DNA of 39,457 nucleotides from Candidatus Heimdallarchaeota archaeon (GTDB lineage Archaea > Asgardarchaeota > Heimdallarchaeia > Heimdallarchaeales > Heimdallarchaeaceae). Made by a program: the position numbers and the translations under genes. The notes under the pieces were generated by a model. The model worked only from the letters and a program-made list of their open reading frames with translations. It was not told where the DNA came from and searched no databases. Below, in pieces: positions 23,514 to 32,450 of this stretch (position 1 is its first letter; the number at the start of each line of letters is the position of its first letter). The stretch spans positions 1-39,457 of the forward strand of contig JAAFKJ010000156.1 of NCBI GenBank assembly GCA_021399395.1, read 5' to 3'.

Positions 23514-24296
23514 ATGAGCTCCGGAAACCAGAAAAAACCTATAAAAATTGGAAGGGATACATGGCGACATAGGCTTTTAAAAGAACTGGATATAAAAAAG
23601 AAGAAAAAAGAATGGTTAATTTCTGATACAAATTTAACTTCTTTTGCAGTTCATAGCGCTACAAATGAACTGATAGAAAAAGAACTTATTAAAAAAGTCG
23701 AAGAAAAAGATGAAATCTTCTTCATGAGAACTAGTTTGGAGTATGAAGTAGTTGAACCTAAAAAAAAGAAGAATTCAGTGGAAGGAGAATCTTGGATAGA
23801 TGAATTACTAGAAGAAACAGAGGAAATGGAAGATAAAGCTGTTTTACCTCTCCATGGGTTAAGTTTGGCTGCCAAGCATGAGCAAATGATAAATTCTTCT
23901 AAGAATTCCATTATTTTAATAAATCCATTTCTCGATAAGAATAATCTTTATGATGCTATTTTTCGAAAAACCAAAACCAAAACCAATGTGAATATGCTTC
24001 TAATAACTCGTCCAACAAGTAGAGTAAATCGAGATAATAGAAAGATTCATCAGCAGATTATTGATGCTTTTGTTGATAGTGAAAATGCAAAAGTCTTCAC
24101 GAATGACTACTTACATGCAAAAATCTTGTTAGTGGATAAAAATAAAAGCTTGATATCTTCAATGAATTTTACACGATCTGCGATTAGTAGTAGTAAGGAA
24201 TTTGGAATCTATACAGAATCCAAAAGTGTTGTCAATTCTATTATAATTTTTATAAATATGATAAGTGAAGATATGACTTCAATTGTAAATGACTGA
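23514..24296 (+). CDS. PLD-like protein with N-terminal helix-turn-helix-like part
   Basis: A 260-residue protein. Residues 16-75 look like a winged-helix region (TWRHRLLKELDIKKKKKEW, later NELIEKELIKKVEEK and a beta hairpin). Residues 115-235 form a phospholipase-D-like fold with one HKD motif: His 201, Lys 203 and Asp 208 in LHAKILLVD, then SSMNFTRS (215-222) and Glu 229. One HKD motif means an active enzyme would be a dimer, as in Nuc-type DNA endonucleases or KAP-like proteins. Phospholipid, RNA or DNA could be the substrate. It is the first gene of the block inserted between NDK and aIF5B. A TATA-like AAGATATTAAAGAAT precedes it by about 20 bases. Confidence 0.78.
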   Translation: MSSGNQKKPIKIGRDTWRHRLLKELDIKKKKKEWLISDTNLTSFAVHSATNELIEKELIKKVEEKDEIFFMRTSLEYEVVEPKKKKNSVEGESWIDELLEETEEMEDKAVLPLHGLSLAAKHEQMINSSKNSIILINPFLDKNNLYDAIFRKTKTKTNVNMLLITRPTSRVNRDNRKIHQQIIDAFVDSENAKVFTNDYLHAKILLVDKNKSLISSMNFTRSAISSSKEFGIYTESKSVVNSIIIFINMISEDMTSIVND

Positions 24297-24336
24297 CCTA
24301 TATTCTTAAGATTGGATTTTATTCATTTTATTTTGT

Positions 24337-25110
24337 TCAATCAAACCAATCTAGAAAACTGTTGAGATAATTACGTACTTCTTCAAACCCATGAGTCTCT
24401 GCAATATTGTCTAATTTAAAAATCTCATTGAAAACTTCTTCAGATGTTATTGCAGGAAAGAATGGACGAGCTTTGATATAAGAACGTAATTGTTTGCTGA
24501 ATATCATCGAACGATCGTATTCCTCAAAACTTTGCACTAATAGAAAATGGTTCATATAATTTATGATATTTTCAGGTGAAGATAATTTTTCAACCAATCT
24601 CTCTTTTGATCTTCCCCAAAATTCAATAGCTTTATCCATTCTTCTAAGTATTTGTTTTCGTAATTTTTCTAATAATTTAATTCGAGTTTCAAGTGAAATA
24701 CAGTTTACTTTTTTTCTAATATCTTGCAGATTATTATTCCAGTTATAATCATAATCCCAGTCTTCTAATTGCACAAAGAATGTATCATCATCATCATTTG
24801 TTGGATTGATAACTCCTTGCAATCCTTCTATGAAATCTGCGTGATGGGTATGAGCATATACATCGATCGTTTTGAATAACTCTTCTAAATGAAATAAACC
24901 AATAATTGATGTGATTTGTGTGTGTAGATCGTATAAGTCACTTGATTCCTCGGCATCTATGAATGAGGTAGGCTTGTTTTGATCAAATTCTCCACTTTCT
25001 CTAGCAATCTCTCTTTGAATCTGGACTCTTAAGTTATTTAACTCTAAGAATGAGGGGGTTATATTTTCATATTCCTCATCACAAAAATCTTGTTCTATCA
25101 TAAGTTTCAC
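24337..25110 (-). CDS. Hypothetical acidic, helical 257-residue protein
   Basis: No family is recognised. The protein is acidic with many aromatic residues, and a central low-complexity patch (TNDDDDTFF and DWDYDYNWNNN) separates an N-terminal helical part from a basic helical part (RIKLLEKLRKQILRRMDKAIEFWGR). No signal peptide or membrane span is seen. It converges on the PLD-like gene (40 bases between ends) and is divergent from the 1016-residue gene with 167 bases between. The ATG at 25101 (residue 4) is an alternative start. Its place suggests a partner or regulator of its neighbours; nothing more can be supported. Confidence 0.55.
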   Translation of the reverse strand: MKLMIEQDFCDEEYENITPSFLELNNLRVQIQREIARESGEFDQNKPTSFIDAEESSDLYDLHTQITSIIGLFHLEELFKTIDVYAHTHHADFIEGLQGVINPTNDDDDTFFVQLEDWDYDYNWNNNLQDIRKKVNCISLETRIKLLEKLRKQILRRMDKAIEFWGRSKERLVEKLSSPENIINYMNHFLLVQSFEEYDRSMIFSKQLRSYIKARPFFPAITSEEVFNEIFKLDNIAETHGFEEVRNYLNSFLDWFD

Positions 25111-25277
25111 TAGTGAATCTGTAGTTTGGTATATAAACCGATGAAAATCTAAGCTATTTAGTTGGTTGGTTTTTCTCTAGTTTATATTTCAATTTCAGTA
25201 TTATTGTTATAGAATGACTTTATCATTTTCTTCAACTTTTGAAGATTCAGATTATGTATTTTATAGTGGTTTTAATT

Positions 25278-28200
25278 ATGACAGATACAATTAATTTAGA
25301 GAAAAAATGTAAGAAAAAAGAACTTGAGAGTATGCAAGCAGAAATAGCAGAAGAGTTGGAAAACATAAAACAAATCAAGAAATCTCTTCAAAAATTAACA
25401 AAAACCAACAAGAAGGATAAGAAACAACAAAGAATATCCTTAGTTGAAGACAATGAAATTGTGAAGTTTAAGAATGATGCTCAATATAAAATTGTGAAGG
25501 AAGATGATTATGACATTTCTTCAAAATTCTCTATGGAGAAAAAAACAAAAATGAATCACCCTTCTAACGCATCAATTCTTCATCCCAAGCAATATAAAAC
25601 AGTTTTTACTCTTGATGCAAGCCTTGATTTGGTATCCTATGCAAGAAAAAATACTGCTGATGGGACAAGTTTTTCAATATTCACTAAAGATCTAATAGAT
25701 TATCTAAACTTAGACTGCAATTCATCATTTGATTACATGATCGAAGCCTTACAAAGAATCATTGCGGATGACACGATTCTACTCAATCCTGTATTTAAAA
25801 AACTTTCAAAGAATAGGCTCACCGAATATATTGAAATACTCTCTGAATCAAAAGGATTAACTTCATTATATAAAGAAAAGCTCACAGAATTGTTTCTTCT
25901 TTTATCTGCCTTTACATATAGTGGTCCTGCAAATCATCCTAGTATACGAAAAGTGAAAGATTACCTTAGTGAGGATAATTTAGTCTGTGGAATCAACCAT
26001 GCAAAAAGTGTTCAAGGTTTTGATCAAATGATTATAAAAGTTGAACAAGGCTTAGGCTTTAGAAAATTAGAAATCGTTAATCCTATTGAATTTAAATATC
26101 GTTACAAGAACCATCTATCTTGGCAAGTTCCATCTCAAACTTATAATCCTAAGATATTTGAAATGTCAATACAGCAAATATTGGAAACTAGGGAAAGAAT
26201 TGGTGCATATCTTATAGATAAATCAGGTTTTCAGATTTATGATCCTAAATCTAGTTTTGGAAGATTCTTAGCTGAAACCAGAGGTAATGCAGCTATTATT
26301 AAAATGGCTCAATGGAATCTTCAATTAAACGTTATAGCTGAACAATGGACAAAACTACCTCAAAACGCTGGACTTCTTTATCCTTTGCATGAGATAGTAC
26401 CCAATTCTGGCGGAAAATCTCTTCAGAAGTGCCTTGAATTAGTTCTATATGAACAATTTAGATTAGAAGCTCTTGCAGAAAGTGAATTTATAATCAATTA
26501 CAAAGGAAACCTGCAGGGAAGATATTCTAATCACCCTATCCTCAAAAAGACTTTTGAGTTTATAGCTCAAGGTGTAATAAAGAAAAGAGAAATATTGGGG
26601 GGGGATTTTAGAGTTGATGATAAAACTGCTAAGGGCAGCGAAGTCGTAGTATTTCATCCTGATTTTGTAGATGGGCTAGAAATAAGAGAGTACATTACTT
26701 TTCCTTTGATTGAAGACAATAATTTTATGAGTTTTCTTGACTTCAATCCAACAAAGTATCGAATATATATCTCAAATCAAGTGGATGATATTATAACCAG
26801 TGACAATGAAATAATTGTTTGTTCTACTGAATTCTACAAGAATTTCAAACAGTATCTATGTGGAGAAATAAAGACTAGATTTGTAAATGATATTCGAGAT
26901 AATCTAAGATTGTTAGGATGGAATGGAATTGTATCTGATGATTTTGAGTTCCAACACGATGTGTCTTTTATTACATCAACCCCAACTCCCAAAGACTATT
27001 TTGATAAATTCTCGGGAGCGTATCGTTTTCATGATAATTTACACAAACTCAAAGCTGAGCACCATATTCTTGGTGTTGATTATGTTAATTGTTATGCTCT
27101 TAGACCTAACGCTGATGTGAATAAACACGTCACTAGTAATTGGTTTGTAAATTTAAGTACCAATTTTCATAAAGAACGGATTCCTTTATCCTCAGTTAAA
27201 ATTGAAAAAGATATTGAAGATCCCTTCCTTGATTTAACAGAAACTTATGGTCTTAATATCCCTAATCCAGAATGGGAAGGTTACGGAATGTTGACAGTTA
27301 ATACTTATCTTTGTTCTGGAGAATATGGTGTAAAGACTGTATATTTAGAAAAACTGGAAACTGAATCTGCGGACTTGATGAAGGATTTACCAAAAGAATA
27401 TGCTCATGAGACCATTCTTCAGCGATATGACATTTTTACTGAGTCAAAGAATCTTTTTAGTCGTGAAAGTATCTATACTACACGGGATTATACAAAATCA
27501 ATTTCGAAGATTTCAAAAAGAAAAGTTACAAATGAAATTAGAGCAGAATATCTAACAAGACAATCTTTTGATGGTATATCTGATGAAACAGAACTTCTTG
27601 TTACCCTCATTAGAAAAGATGGAAAAAATAAACGCTTTGTACGTGATGGGACTGATTTACTTATAATGGATTCTTCTATTATGGTTCATCGAGATCAGAT
27701 AAACTATTTCCCTTTGGTTAGAAAATATTCAAACAAGAGTACAGGTTCTTCAAGATACAGGTTCGAGATTCATACTTCAAATCCGGATGTTCTCCAATCT
27801 CTTAAAAATAATCTACTAGAATGTCCGTGGATTTCAGATCGAGGATATAAGGGTGTTGAAATTAATTTTTCTGGTTGGATGAACAGATTATCAAATAGAA
27901 ATACCAACTCTCATAAATCAGATCAAACTATACAAGTTTCTTTTAATGCTTTTGAAACTTTATGGCTTTTAATATACACTGCAAGGAGTATGAATGAGCT
28001 TGAGACTGAACTTTTTTTGGATTTCTTAAACCATTATAACTTATTAATTGCTTCTGGACAGCATAAAAAAGCATCATTGCTTTGGCCATCTGAATCAGAA
28101 GAATTATCTCTCTGTAATTTCAGAAAAATCTATTCTTTTGGTTTAATGGGTTCTTCTATGCAAAGGTACAAACATCGAATTATCTATGAGGTTAAGAGTA

Positions 28201-28328
28201 ATGAATTCATGAACTTTCTTGATTTGATATATAAGAAATGTATGCAATTGTTAATGTATTCTGGTAAAAAACCATATTTGAAGTGGGTTAGGAATTTTAT
28301 GCAAGAGCTTGGTAATATATTATATTAA
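25278..28328 (+). CDS. 1016-residue protein of unknown family
   Basis: I do not recognise this protein. The start ATG at 25278 follows an AT-rich promoter (TTTTATAG about 15 bases before), and upstream TTG at 25239 adds only a hydrophobic run. Residues 5-50 are Lys/Glu-rich and coiled-coil-like (ELESMQAEIAEELENIKQ). Residues 90-1016 look globular, with mixed helices and strands and many aromatic and charged residues; no Walker, HKD, zinc or protease motif is visible, and there is no membrane span. Possible low-similarity repeats were not found by eye. It ends 55 bases before aIF5B, with which it may not share a message because a TATA-like region precedes that gene. The size and lone character suggest a lineage-specific effector or scaffold protein. 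Confidence 0.7.
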   Translation: MTDTINLEKKCKKKELESMQAEIAEELENIKQIKKSLQKLTKTNKKDKKQQRISLVEDNEIVKFKNDAQYKIVKEDDYDISSKFSMEKKTKMNHPSNASILHPKQYKTVFTLDASLDLVSYARKNTADGTSFSIFTKDLIDYLNLDCNSSFDYMIEALQRIIADDTILLNPVFKKLSKNRLTEYIEILSESKGLTSLYKEKLTELFLLLSAFTYSGPANHPSIRKVKDYLSEDNLVCGINHAKSVQGFDQMIIKVEQGLGFRKLEIVNPIEFKYRYKNHLSWQVPSQTYNPKIFEMSIQQILETRERIGAYLIDKSGFQIYDPKSSFGRFLAETRGNAAIIKMAQWNLQLNVIAEQWTKLPQNAGLLYPLHEIVPNSGGKSLQKCLELVLYEQFRLEALAESEFIINYKGNLQGRYSNHPILKKTFEFIAQGVIKKREILGGDFRVDDKTAKGSEVVVFHPDFVDGLEIREYITFPLIEDNNFMSFLDFNPTKYRIYISNQVDDIITSDNEIIVCSTEFYKNFKQYLCGEIKTRFVNDIRDNLRLLGWNGIVSDDFEFQHDVSFITSTPTPKDYFDKFSGAYRFHDNLHKLKAEHHILGVDYVNCYALRPNADVNKHVTSNWFVNLSTNFHKERIPLSSVKIEKDIEDPFLDLTETYGLNIPNPEWEGYGMLTVNTYLCSGEYGVKTVYLEKLETESADLMKDLPKEYAHETILQRYDIFTESKNLFSRESIYTTRDYTKSISKISKRKVTNEIRAEYLTRQSFDGISDETELLVTLIRKDGKNKRFVRDGTDLLIMDSSIMVHRDQINYFPLVRKYSNKSTGSSRYRFEIHTSNPDVLQSLKNNLLECPWISDRGYKGVEINFSGWMNRLSNRNTNSHKSDQTIQVSFNAFETLWLLIYTARSMNELETELFLDFLNHYNLLIASGQHKKASLLWPSESEELSLCNFRKIYSFGLMGSSMQRYKHRIIYEVKSNEFMNFLDLIYKKCMQLLMYSGKKPYLKWVRNFMQELGNILY

Positions 28329-28383
28329 TTTAATTTGTTCTTCATTAGGGAACTTTAATAATAATTTATTTTTCTTTAATTTA

Positions 28384-30186
28384 ATGTCAATAGAATTGAA
28401 AGATGGTAAAAGGATAAGAAGTCCAATTGCAGTGATACTAGGTCACGTTGATTCAGGGAAAACCAGTCTTTTAGACAAAGTTCGTGGTACAGCTGTACAG
28501 GCCAGAGAAGCAGCAGGAATAACACAACACGTAGGAGCTAGTTACTTTCCGATGACGACAATTAAGGAAGTAACTCAGATATTACTAAAAAAAACACCTA
28601 TTGACTTTCAAATCCCTGGACTATTGATTGTTGATACACCTGGACATGCTGTTTTTACAAATTTAAGGAAGAGAGGCTCATCAGTTGCCGATATTGCTAT
28701 TTTGGTAGTTGATTGTTTAAAAGGATTTCAAGCTCAAACGTATGAAAGTATGGATATTTTACGTTCACGTAAAGTCCCTTTCATTGTAGCTGCAAATAAA
28801 ATTGACCGTATTTCTGCATGGAAAGGCATACCTAACTCTATATTCATCGAGAGTTATGAGAAACAAAATCCTAAGGCAAGTGCAGATCTCGATAATCGTA
28901 TCTATGAGATTATGGGCGAGTTAGCAGAAATGGGTTTTGAGTCAGATAGGTATGATAGAGTAAAGGATTTCCGTAAGAAAATTGCTATTGTTCCAACAAG
29001 TGCAAAAACAGGAGAAGGAATACCTGATCTATTTCTAGTTCTCGCTGGGCTTACTCAGCAATTTATGATGGAGAAACTCGAATATAGTGAGGGACCTGCA
29101 AGTGGAACTGTTCTAGAAGTCAAAGATGTCGAAGGTCTAGGAACAACAGCAGACGTCATTATTTATGATGGAGTTATTTCAAAAAATGACAAAATTGTTG
29201 TTGGTGGTAGAGAAGGTGCAGTGCTATTAAAAGTACGAGCCTTGTTGGAACCCAAAGACCTAGATGAAATGCGAGACCCTCGTGATAAGTTTAAAAATGT
29301 TGATTCTGCGTATGCGTCAGCTGGAATTAAAATTAGTTCTCCCGGTCTTGAAGTTGCATTAGCTGGAGCACCTTTAAAGGTCGCACTGCCTGGCAAAGAA
29401 GATGAAATCCTAGAAGAAGTCAACTCGGAATTAGAAGGCTTTAGAATTGAAACTAAAGACAATGGTGTCATAGTTAAAGTTGATACGCTAGGAAGTCTTG
29501 AAGCTATTGTTGATATGTTAAGAGAAAGAAATATTCCTATACAAAAAGCAGATGTCGGTGATGTTACTAAAATTGATGCTATCGATACTGCAATAGTAGC
29601 AGATAAAGCTCCAGAATATGGTGCAATATTGTGTTTCAATGTTTCAATTTTGCCTGATGCTCAAGAAGAAATTGAAGTTAGTGACCTTAAGGTCTTTGAA
29701 GATAGAGTTATTTACAATCTCATTGATGATTTTGAAAGATGGATGATTGATCAGAAAGAAGCTATCAAAGTAGGTTCTCTCAAAGATATAAAAATGCCAG
29801 CTAAAATCGTGCTCCTACCTAACCATACCTTCCATGCTAGTAAACCTGCGATTGTGGGTGTTGAGGTTCTTGGGGGTAAAATTAGTCCTGGTCAGATGTT
29901 AATACGTGAAGATAACAGAAGGGTTGGTAGAATACGTCAAATTCAAGATAGTCAAGAAACCGTTCAAGTTGCTGGAAAAGGAAAACAAGTTGCTATTTCA
30001 ATTAGAGGTCCTACAGTAGGGAGACAAATAAACGAAGAAGATGTCTTATATGTAGACATTCCTGAAAGACACGCTGTATTATTAATGAGAAAATATCGCG
30101 ACATGATAACAAATGATGACGCAACAATCCTTGAAGAACTAGCAGAAATAAAGAAGAAGCATGCCCACAAATTCTGGGGTTGGTAA
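28384..30186 (+). CDS. infB: Translation initiation factor aIF5B
   Basis: A 600-residue GTPase that joins ribosomal subunits and positions initiator tRNA. G1 is GHVDSGKT (20-27), G2 GITQHVG (45-51), G3 DTPGH (84-88), G4 NKID (138-141), G5 SAKTGEG (about 206-212). Domain II begins near 230, domain III near 330, and domain IV follows RNQ-type segments to KHAHKFWGW at the end. The ATG at 28384 matches the domain start; the upstream in-frame extension to 28309 overlaps the 1016-residue gene and is non-conserved. In archaea it usually follows NDK; here it is separated by the insertion. A T-tract at 30221-30227 may end its transcript. Initiator tRNA-Met, its ligand, is also in this window. Confidence 0.96.
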   Translation: MSIELKDGKRIRSPIAVILGHVDSGKTSLLDKVRGTAVQAREAAGITQHVGASYFPMTTIKEVTQILLKKTPIDFQIPGLLIVDTPGHAVFTNLRKRGSSVADIAILVVDCLKGFQAQTYESMDILRSRKVPFIVAANKIDRISAWKGIPNSIFIESYEKQNPKASADLDNRIYEIMGELAEMGFESDRYDRVKDFRKKIAIVPTSAKTGEGIPDLFLVLAGLTQQFMMEKLEYSEGPASGTVLEVKDVEGLGTTADVIIYDGVISKNDKIVVGGREGAVLLKVRALLEPKDLDEMRDPRDKFKNVDSAYASAGIKISSPGLEVALAGAPLKVALPGKEDEILEEVNSELEGFRIETKDNGVIVKVDTLGSLEAIVDMLRERNIPIQKADVGDVTKIDAIDTAIVADKAPEYGAILCFNVSILPDAQEEIEVSDLKVFEDRVIYNLIDDFERWMIDQKEAIKVGSLKDIKMPAKIVLLPNHTFHASKPAIVGVEVLGGKISPGQMLIREDNRRVGRIRQIQDSQETVQVAGKGKQVAISIRGPTVGRQINEEDVLYVDIPERHAVLLMRKYRDMITNDDATILEELAEIKKKHAHKFWGW

Positions 30187-30200
30187 GTTTCCGAGATAAC

Positions 30201-30208
30201 TTTATATA
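30201..30208 (+). promoter_or_regulatory. Strong TATA-like box for a possible RNA
   Basis: TTTATATA lies after the aIF5B stop and about 25-30 bases before the hairpin at 30231, the spacing expected in archaea. It would drive transcription into the convergent gap. Confidence 0.45.
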
Positions 30209-30230
30209 TTTAGTTAGCGATTTTTTTACT

Positions 30231-30290
30231 GGCTGAGTGTATGTTTTTCAACCTACTCAGCTAGTTCCGGAGAAACCTGGGAGGGTTTCA
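30231..30290 (+). ncRNA. Candidate small structured RNA after aIF5B
   Basis: Two stems are visible: GGCTGAGT/ACTCAGCT (30231-30262, 15-18-base loop, one G-T closure) and GAAACC/GGTTTC (30274-30291, 6-base loop). They begin about 25 bases after a strong TATA-like box in the gap between convergent genes. The segment is not protein-coding and is richer in GC than its surroundings. No known RNA family is recognised. A structured 3' end of the aIF5B mRNA is an equally possible reading. Confidence 0.35.
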
Positions 30291-30292
30291 TT

Positions 30293-31657
30293 TCAAACCT
30301 GAGATGACCTCTTCCACCATTTTTCAATTATTTCATAACTTGTTTTTTTCTGTAAATTATATCTTCGAAATGGTTTAACAAGATGCCTTTGAGCTTGTTC
30401 TGGTGGAATTATTAGTTTCTTCTTAATGTCTCTTTCAAGAATCTTAAGTGTTTTTACCATATTCTTATCTTTGTAACCACAGCTTCTGCACTTATACCCC
30501 TTCAGATATCCATCACTTGTCATCCTTTTGGAACACTTAGGACATAATGGTGCTTCTTCTTTATAATATTCTGATAGAAAGACTATCTCACATTTTTCTA
30601 GGTGTACAGAATGTTTCTTGAATTCCTCTTTGTATTTTACCCCACCATATGCAATAATCCTGTCTTGAGGAATTAGTTTTTTTATAGTCTTCTTGAAATT
30701 CTTACTAGGTTCAAATGCGGCAATATCAACTTCCTCACCGTTGACGCAAATTTTCCCCTTAAAGAAAACATGCCCACCAGTAATTGTAATAGGTCTTTCT
30801 AGGACTTCTACTTCACCTTTGAATACACTATAGTTCTCAGCTTTTGAATCTGCATATTTGAAGTGTTGGTCTGTTCCTTGATTTGTTCGAAAAACACAAT
30901 ATCCACCAATCGGTTCTTCTACCTCTATTAGTGAAAAAGCTTCTAGAACATCTTGGGGAGTCTCTCCTCGTATTCCAAAGAATACTGGGTCTTTACCTGC
31001 TGGACAGATGAGAACCTTGTTTGTTTCTGAATCAATATTATTGAATACTTTAGGAGCTAATTGTTGATCCATTTCATGTACGGATTTTTCATTAATCCGT
31101 CTCTTTGATCCAATGAATTCTTCTGTTCTATATGCAAGTAATTCAAATGTAAAGTCTTCCTTCTCTGGTTCTAATAGATTCCCTATTGCAGCTAGCCCTC
31201 CTATTAATCCTCTACCATTTCCTTTTGAAAAATGAAAAAGACAAAATCGCTCTGCTAATTCTTTTGCTTCTAGTATCGATATATTTTTTACTAGAGCTCT
31301 TAACGCAAACTCTTGGATCTCCTTTGAAATTTCTCCTTCAATGATAACTAATCCAGGATTGGTGTTTTCATCCATATGATAATGCTGCTCAACCTGTTTC
31401 TGAATAATCTGCTTGATATATGCAATATTTTCTCGGTCTATCTCTACTGTTATGCTAATGGAACCATTTCCTCTAGTTTTCCAAGGAATGTTAGGGTTAT
31501 TTCTGATTAGTTTTGGGTAATCTAAGAAATTACAGTGATTCGAAATGCTATCTATTATAGCTAGAGCTAGATAAGTTGTACATCCTCCTCTCAAAGAGTC
31601 TGTATCGTCAAAACCAATATAAATCACTGTTTTATTATCTAATTCCAATTTGGACAA
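30293..31657 (-). CDS. tiaS: tRNA(Ile2) 2-agmatinylcytidine synthetase TiaS
   Basis: A 454-residue enzyme that attaches agmatine to C34 of tRNA-Ile2 so that its CAU anticodon reads AUA. VIYIGFDDTDSLRGGCTTY (11-29) is the diagnostic kinase-like opening; IPWKTRGNGSISITVEI follows; a C-terminal zinc ribbon has LCPKCSKRM and KGYKCRSCGYK. The tail is basic, as in tRNA-binding domains. It is the last gene of a minus-strand operon after the Phr-like regulator, 29 bases between. The only tRNA here with CAT anticodon is the initiator, which is not its substrate. It may be co-transcribed with stress genes by chance, or because stress operon readthrough serves it. Confidence 0.93.
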   Translation of the reverse strand: MSKLELDNKTVIYIGFDDTDSLRGGCTTYLALAIIDSISNHCNFLDYPKLIRNNPNIPWKTRGNGSISITVEIDRENIAYIKQIIQKQVEQHYHMDENTNPGLVIIEGEISKEIQEFALRALVKNISILEAKELAERFCLFHFSKGNGRGLIGGLAAIGNLLEPEKEDFTFELLAYRTEEFIGSKRRINEKSVHEMDQQLAPKVFNNIDSETNKVLICPAGKDPVFFGIRGETPQDVLEAFSLIEVEEPIGGYCVFRTNQGTDQHFKYADSKAENYSVFKGEVEVLERPITITGGHVFFKGKICVNGEEVDIAAFEPSKNFKKTIKKLIPQDRIIAYGGVKYKEEFKKHSVHLEKCEIVFLSEYYKEEAPLCPKCSKRMTSDGYLKGYKCRSCGYKDKNMVKTLKILERDIKKKLIIPPEQAQRHLVKPFRRYNLQKKTSYEIIEKWWKRSSQV

Positions 31658-31686
31658 ATAAAAATAAGAAAAGTAAATTTAAGGGA

Positions 31687-32418
31687 TTAGATTGAGTACC
31701 AAACTTCTCCGTTCCTATCAGTTTCTATTCTGATTAGTTCAGTTTTTTCTGCGATATACTGTAATCTTTCTCCTAAATCTCCTCTCCACAACCTCATTTT
31801 CCTCGCAAGTGCAGTTAAAGAAACCTTATTCTCTGGTTGATTTATTAAGACCTTGAAAATGCTGCGAATAACAATCCTATCATTGTAATCATAAACTGTT
31901 TTTTCAATTATATTGTTAAAACGAGAAAAGGCTTCATTTATTTCTTGCACATAATTTTTCCTTTGCTGATTAAGTTTTGTTATTTCTTCTGCTTTTTCTT
32001 TAATACTTTCGCGAATTTCAGAAAGCTCTTTTGTTATTTGACTGCGTATCTTTTCTTGTTTTTTGATGTGTTCTTCTTTAAGTTCAACAACTGTTTCATC
32101 AGTCGGGACATACTTGACATCGAATGTGTTTTGACCAACATCGATAATTAATGAAAAGGATTGATTCAATTTTGCATACTTTCTTGTCGGTCCTTTGTCA
32201 CTGTCTCTTTCTATCATTGAAACAATTCCTAATCCCTCGAGTTCTGATAAATACTTTGCAATTATTCTAGGGGAAATATCTAAAAGACGAGATAACTGAA
32301 AAGAATAGAGATCTTCTTCTGATAGTAACTCTAGAATCCTGCGTCTAGTCGAATTTGATAAGAAATCTAGTAATTCAAAAACATCCAAATCTCTGTTCTG
32401 ATCATTTTTTCCTAACAT
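31687..32418 (-). CDS. Phr-like winged-helix regulator with coiled coil
   Basis: A 243-residue protein. Residues 13-80 form an ArsR-type winged helix (LDFLSNSTRRRILELLSEED, then SRLLDISPRIIAKYLSELEG and the wing near DKGPTRKYAKLN). Residues about 108-170 form a coiled coil (EKIRSQITKELSEIRESIKE and so on). A second winged-helix-like part fills 185-243. The first two parts and the STRRRILELL-...-TRKY pattern resemble the archaeal heat-shock repressor Phr, known to control hsp20 and an AAA+ ATPase. This gene lies 32 bases after cdc48, in the same operon as hsp20, so negative feedback is plausible. The extra C-terminal domain is not known from Phr as I recall it. Confidence 0.82.
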   Translation of the reverse strand: MLGKNDQNRDLDVFELLDFLSNSTRRRILELLSEEDLYSFQLSRLLDISPRIIAKYLSELEGLGIVSMIERDSDKGPTRKYAKLNQSFSLIIDVGQNTFDVKYVPTDETVVELKEEHIKKQEKIRSQITKELSEIRESIKEKAEEITKLNQQRKNYVQEINEAFSRFNNIIEKTVYDYNDRIVIRSIFKVLINQPENKVSLTALARKMRLWRGDLGERLQYIAEKTELIRIETDRNGEVWYSI

Positions 32419-32450
32419 CTTTTACACCTCAAAAGTTAAGGTTATAGGGG

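Noticed and set aside
28309-28383. Upstream start of aIF5B at 28309
   Set aside because: Non-conserved, overlaps the preceding gene, and the conserved opening begins at the ATG at 28384.
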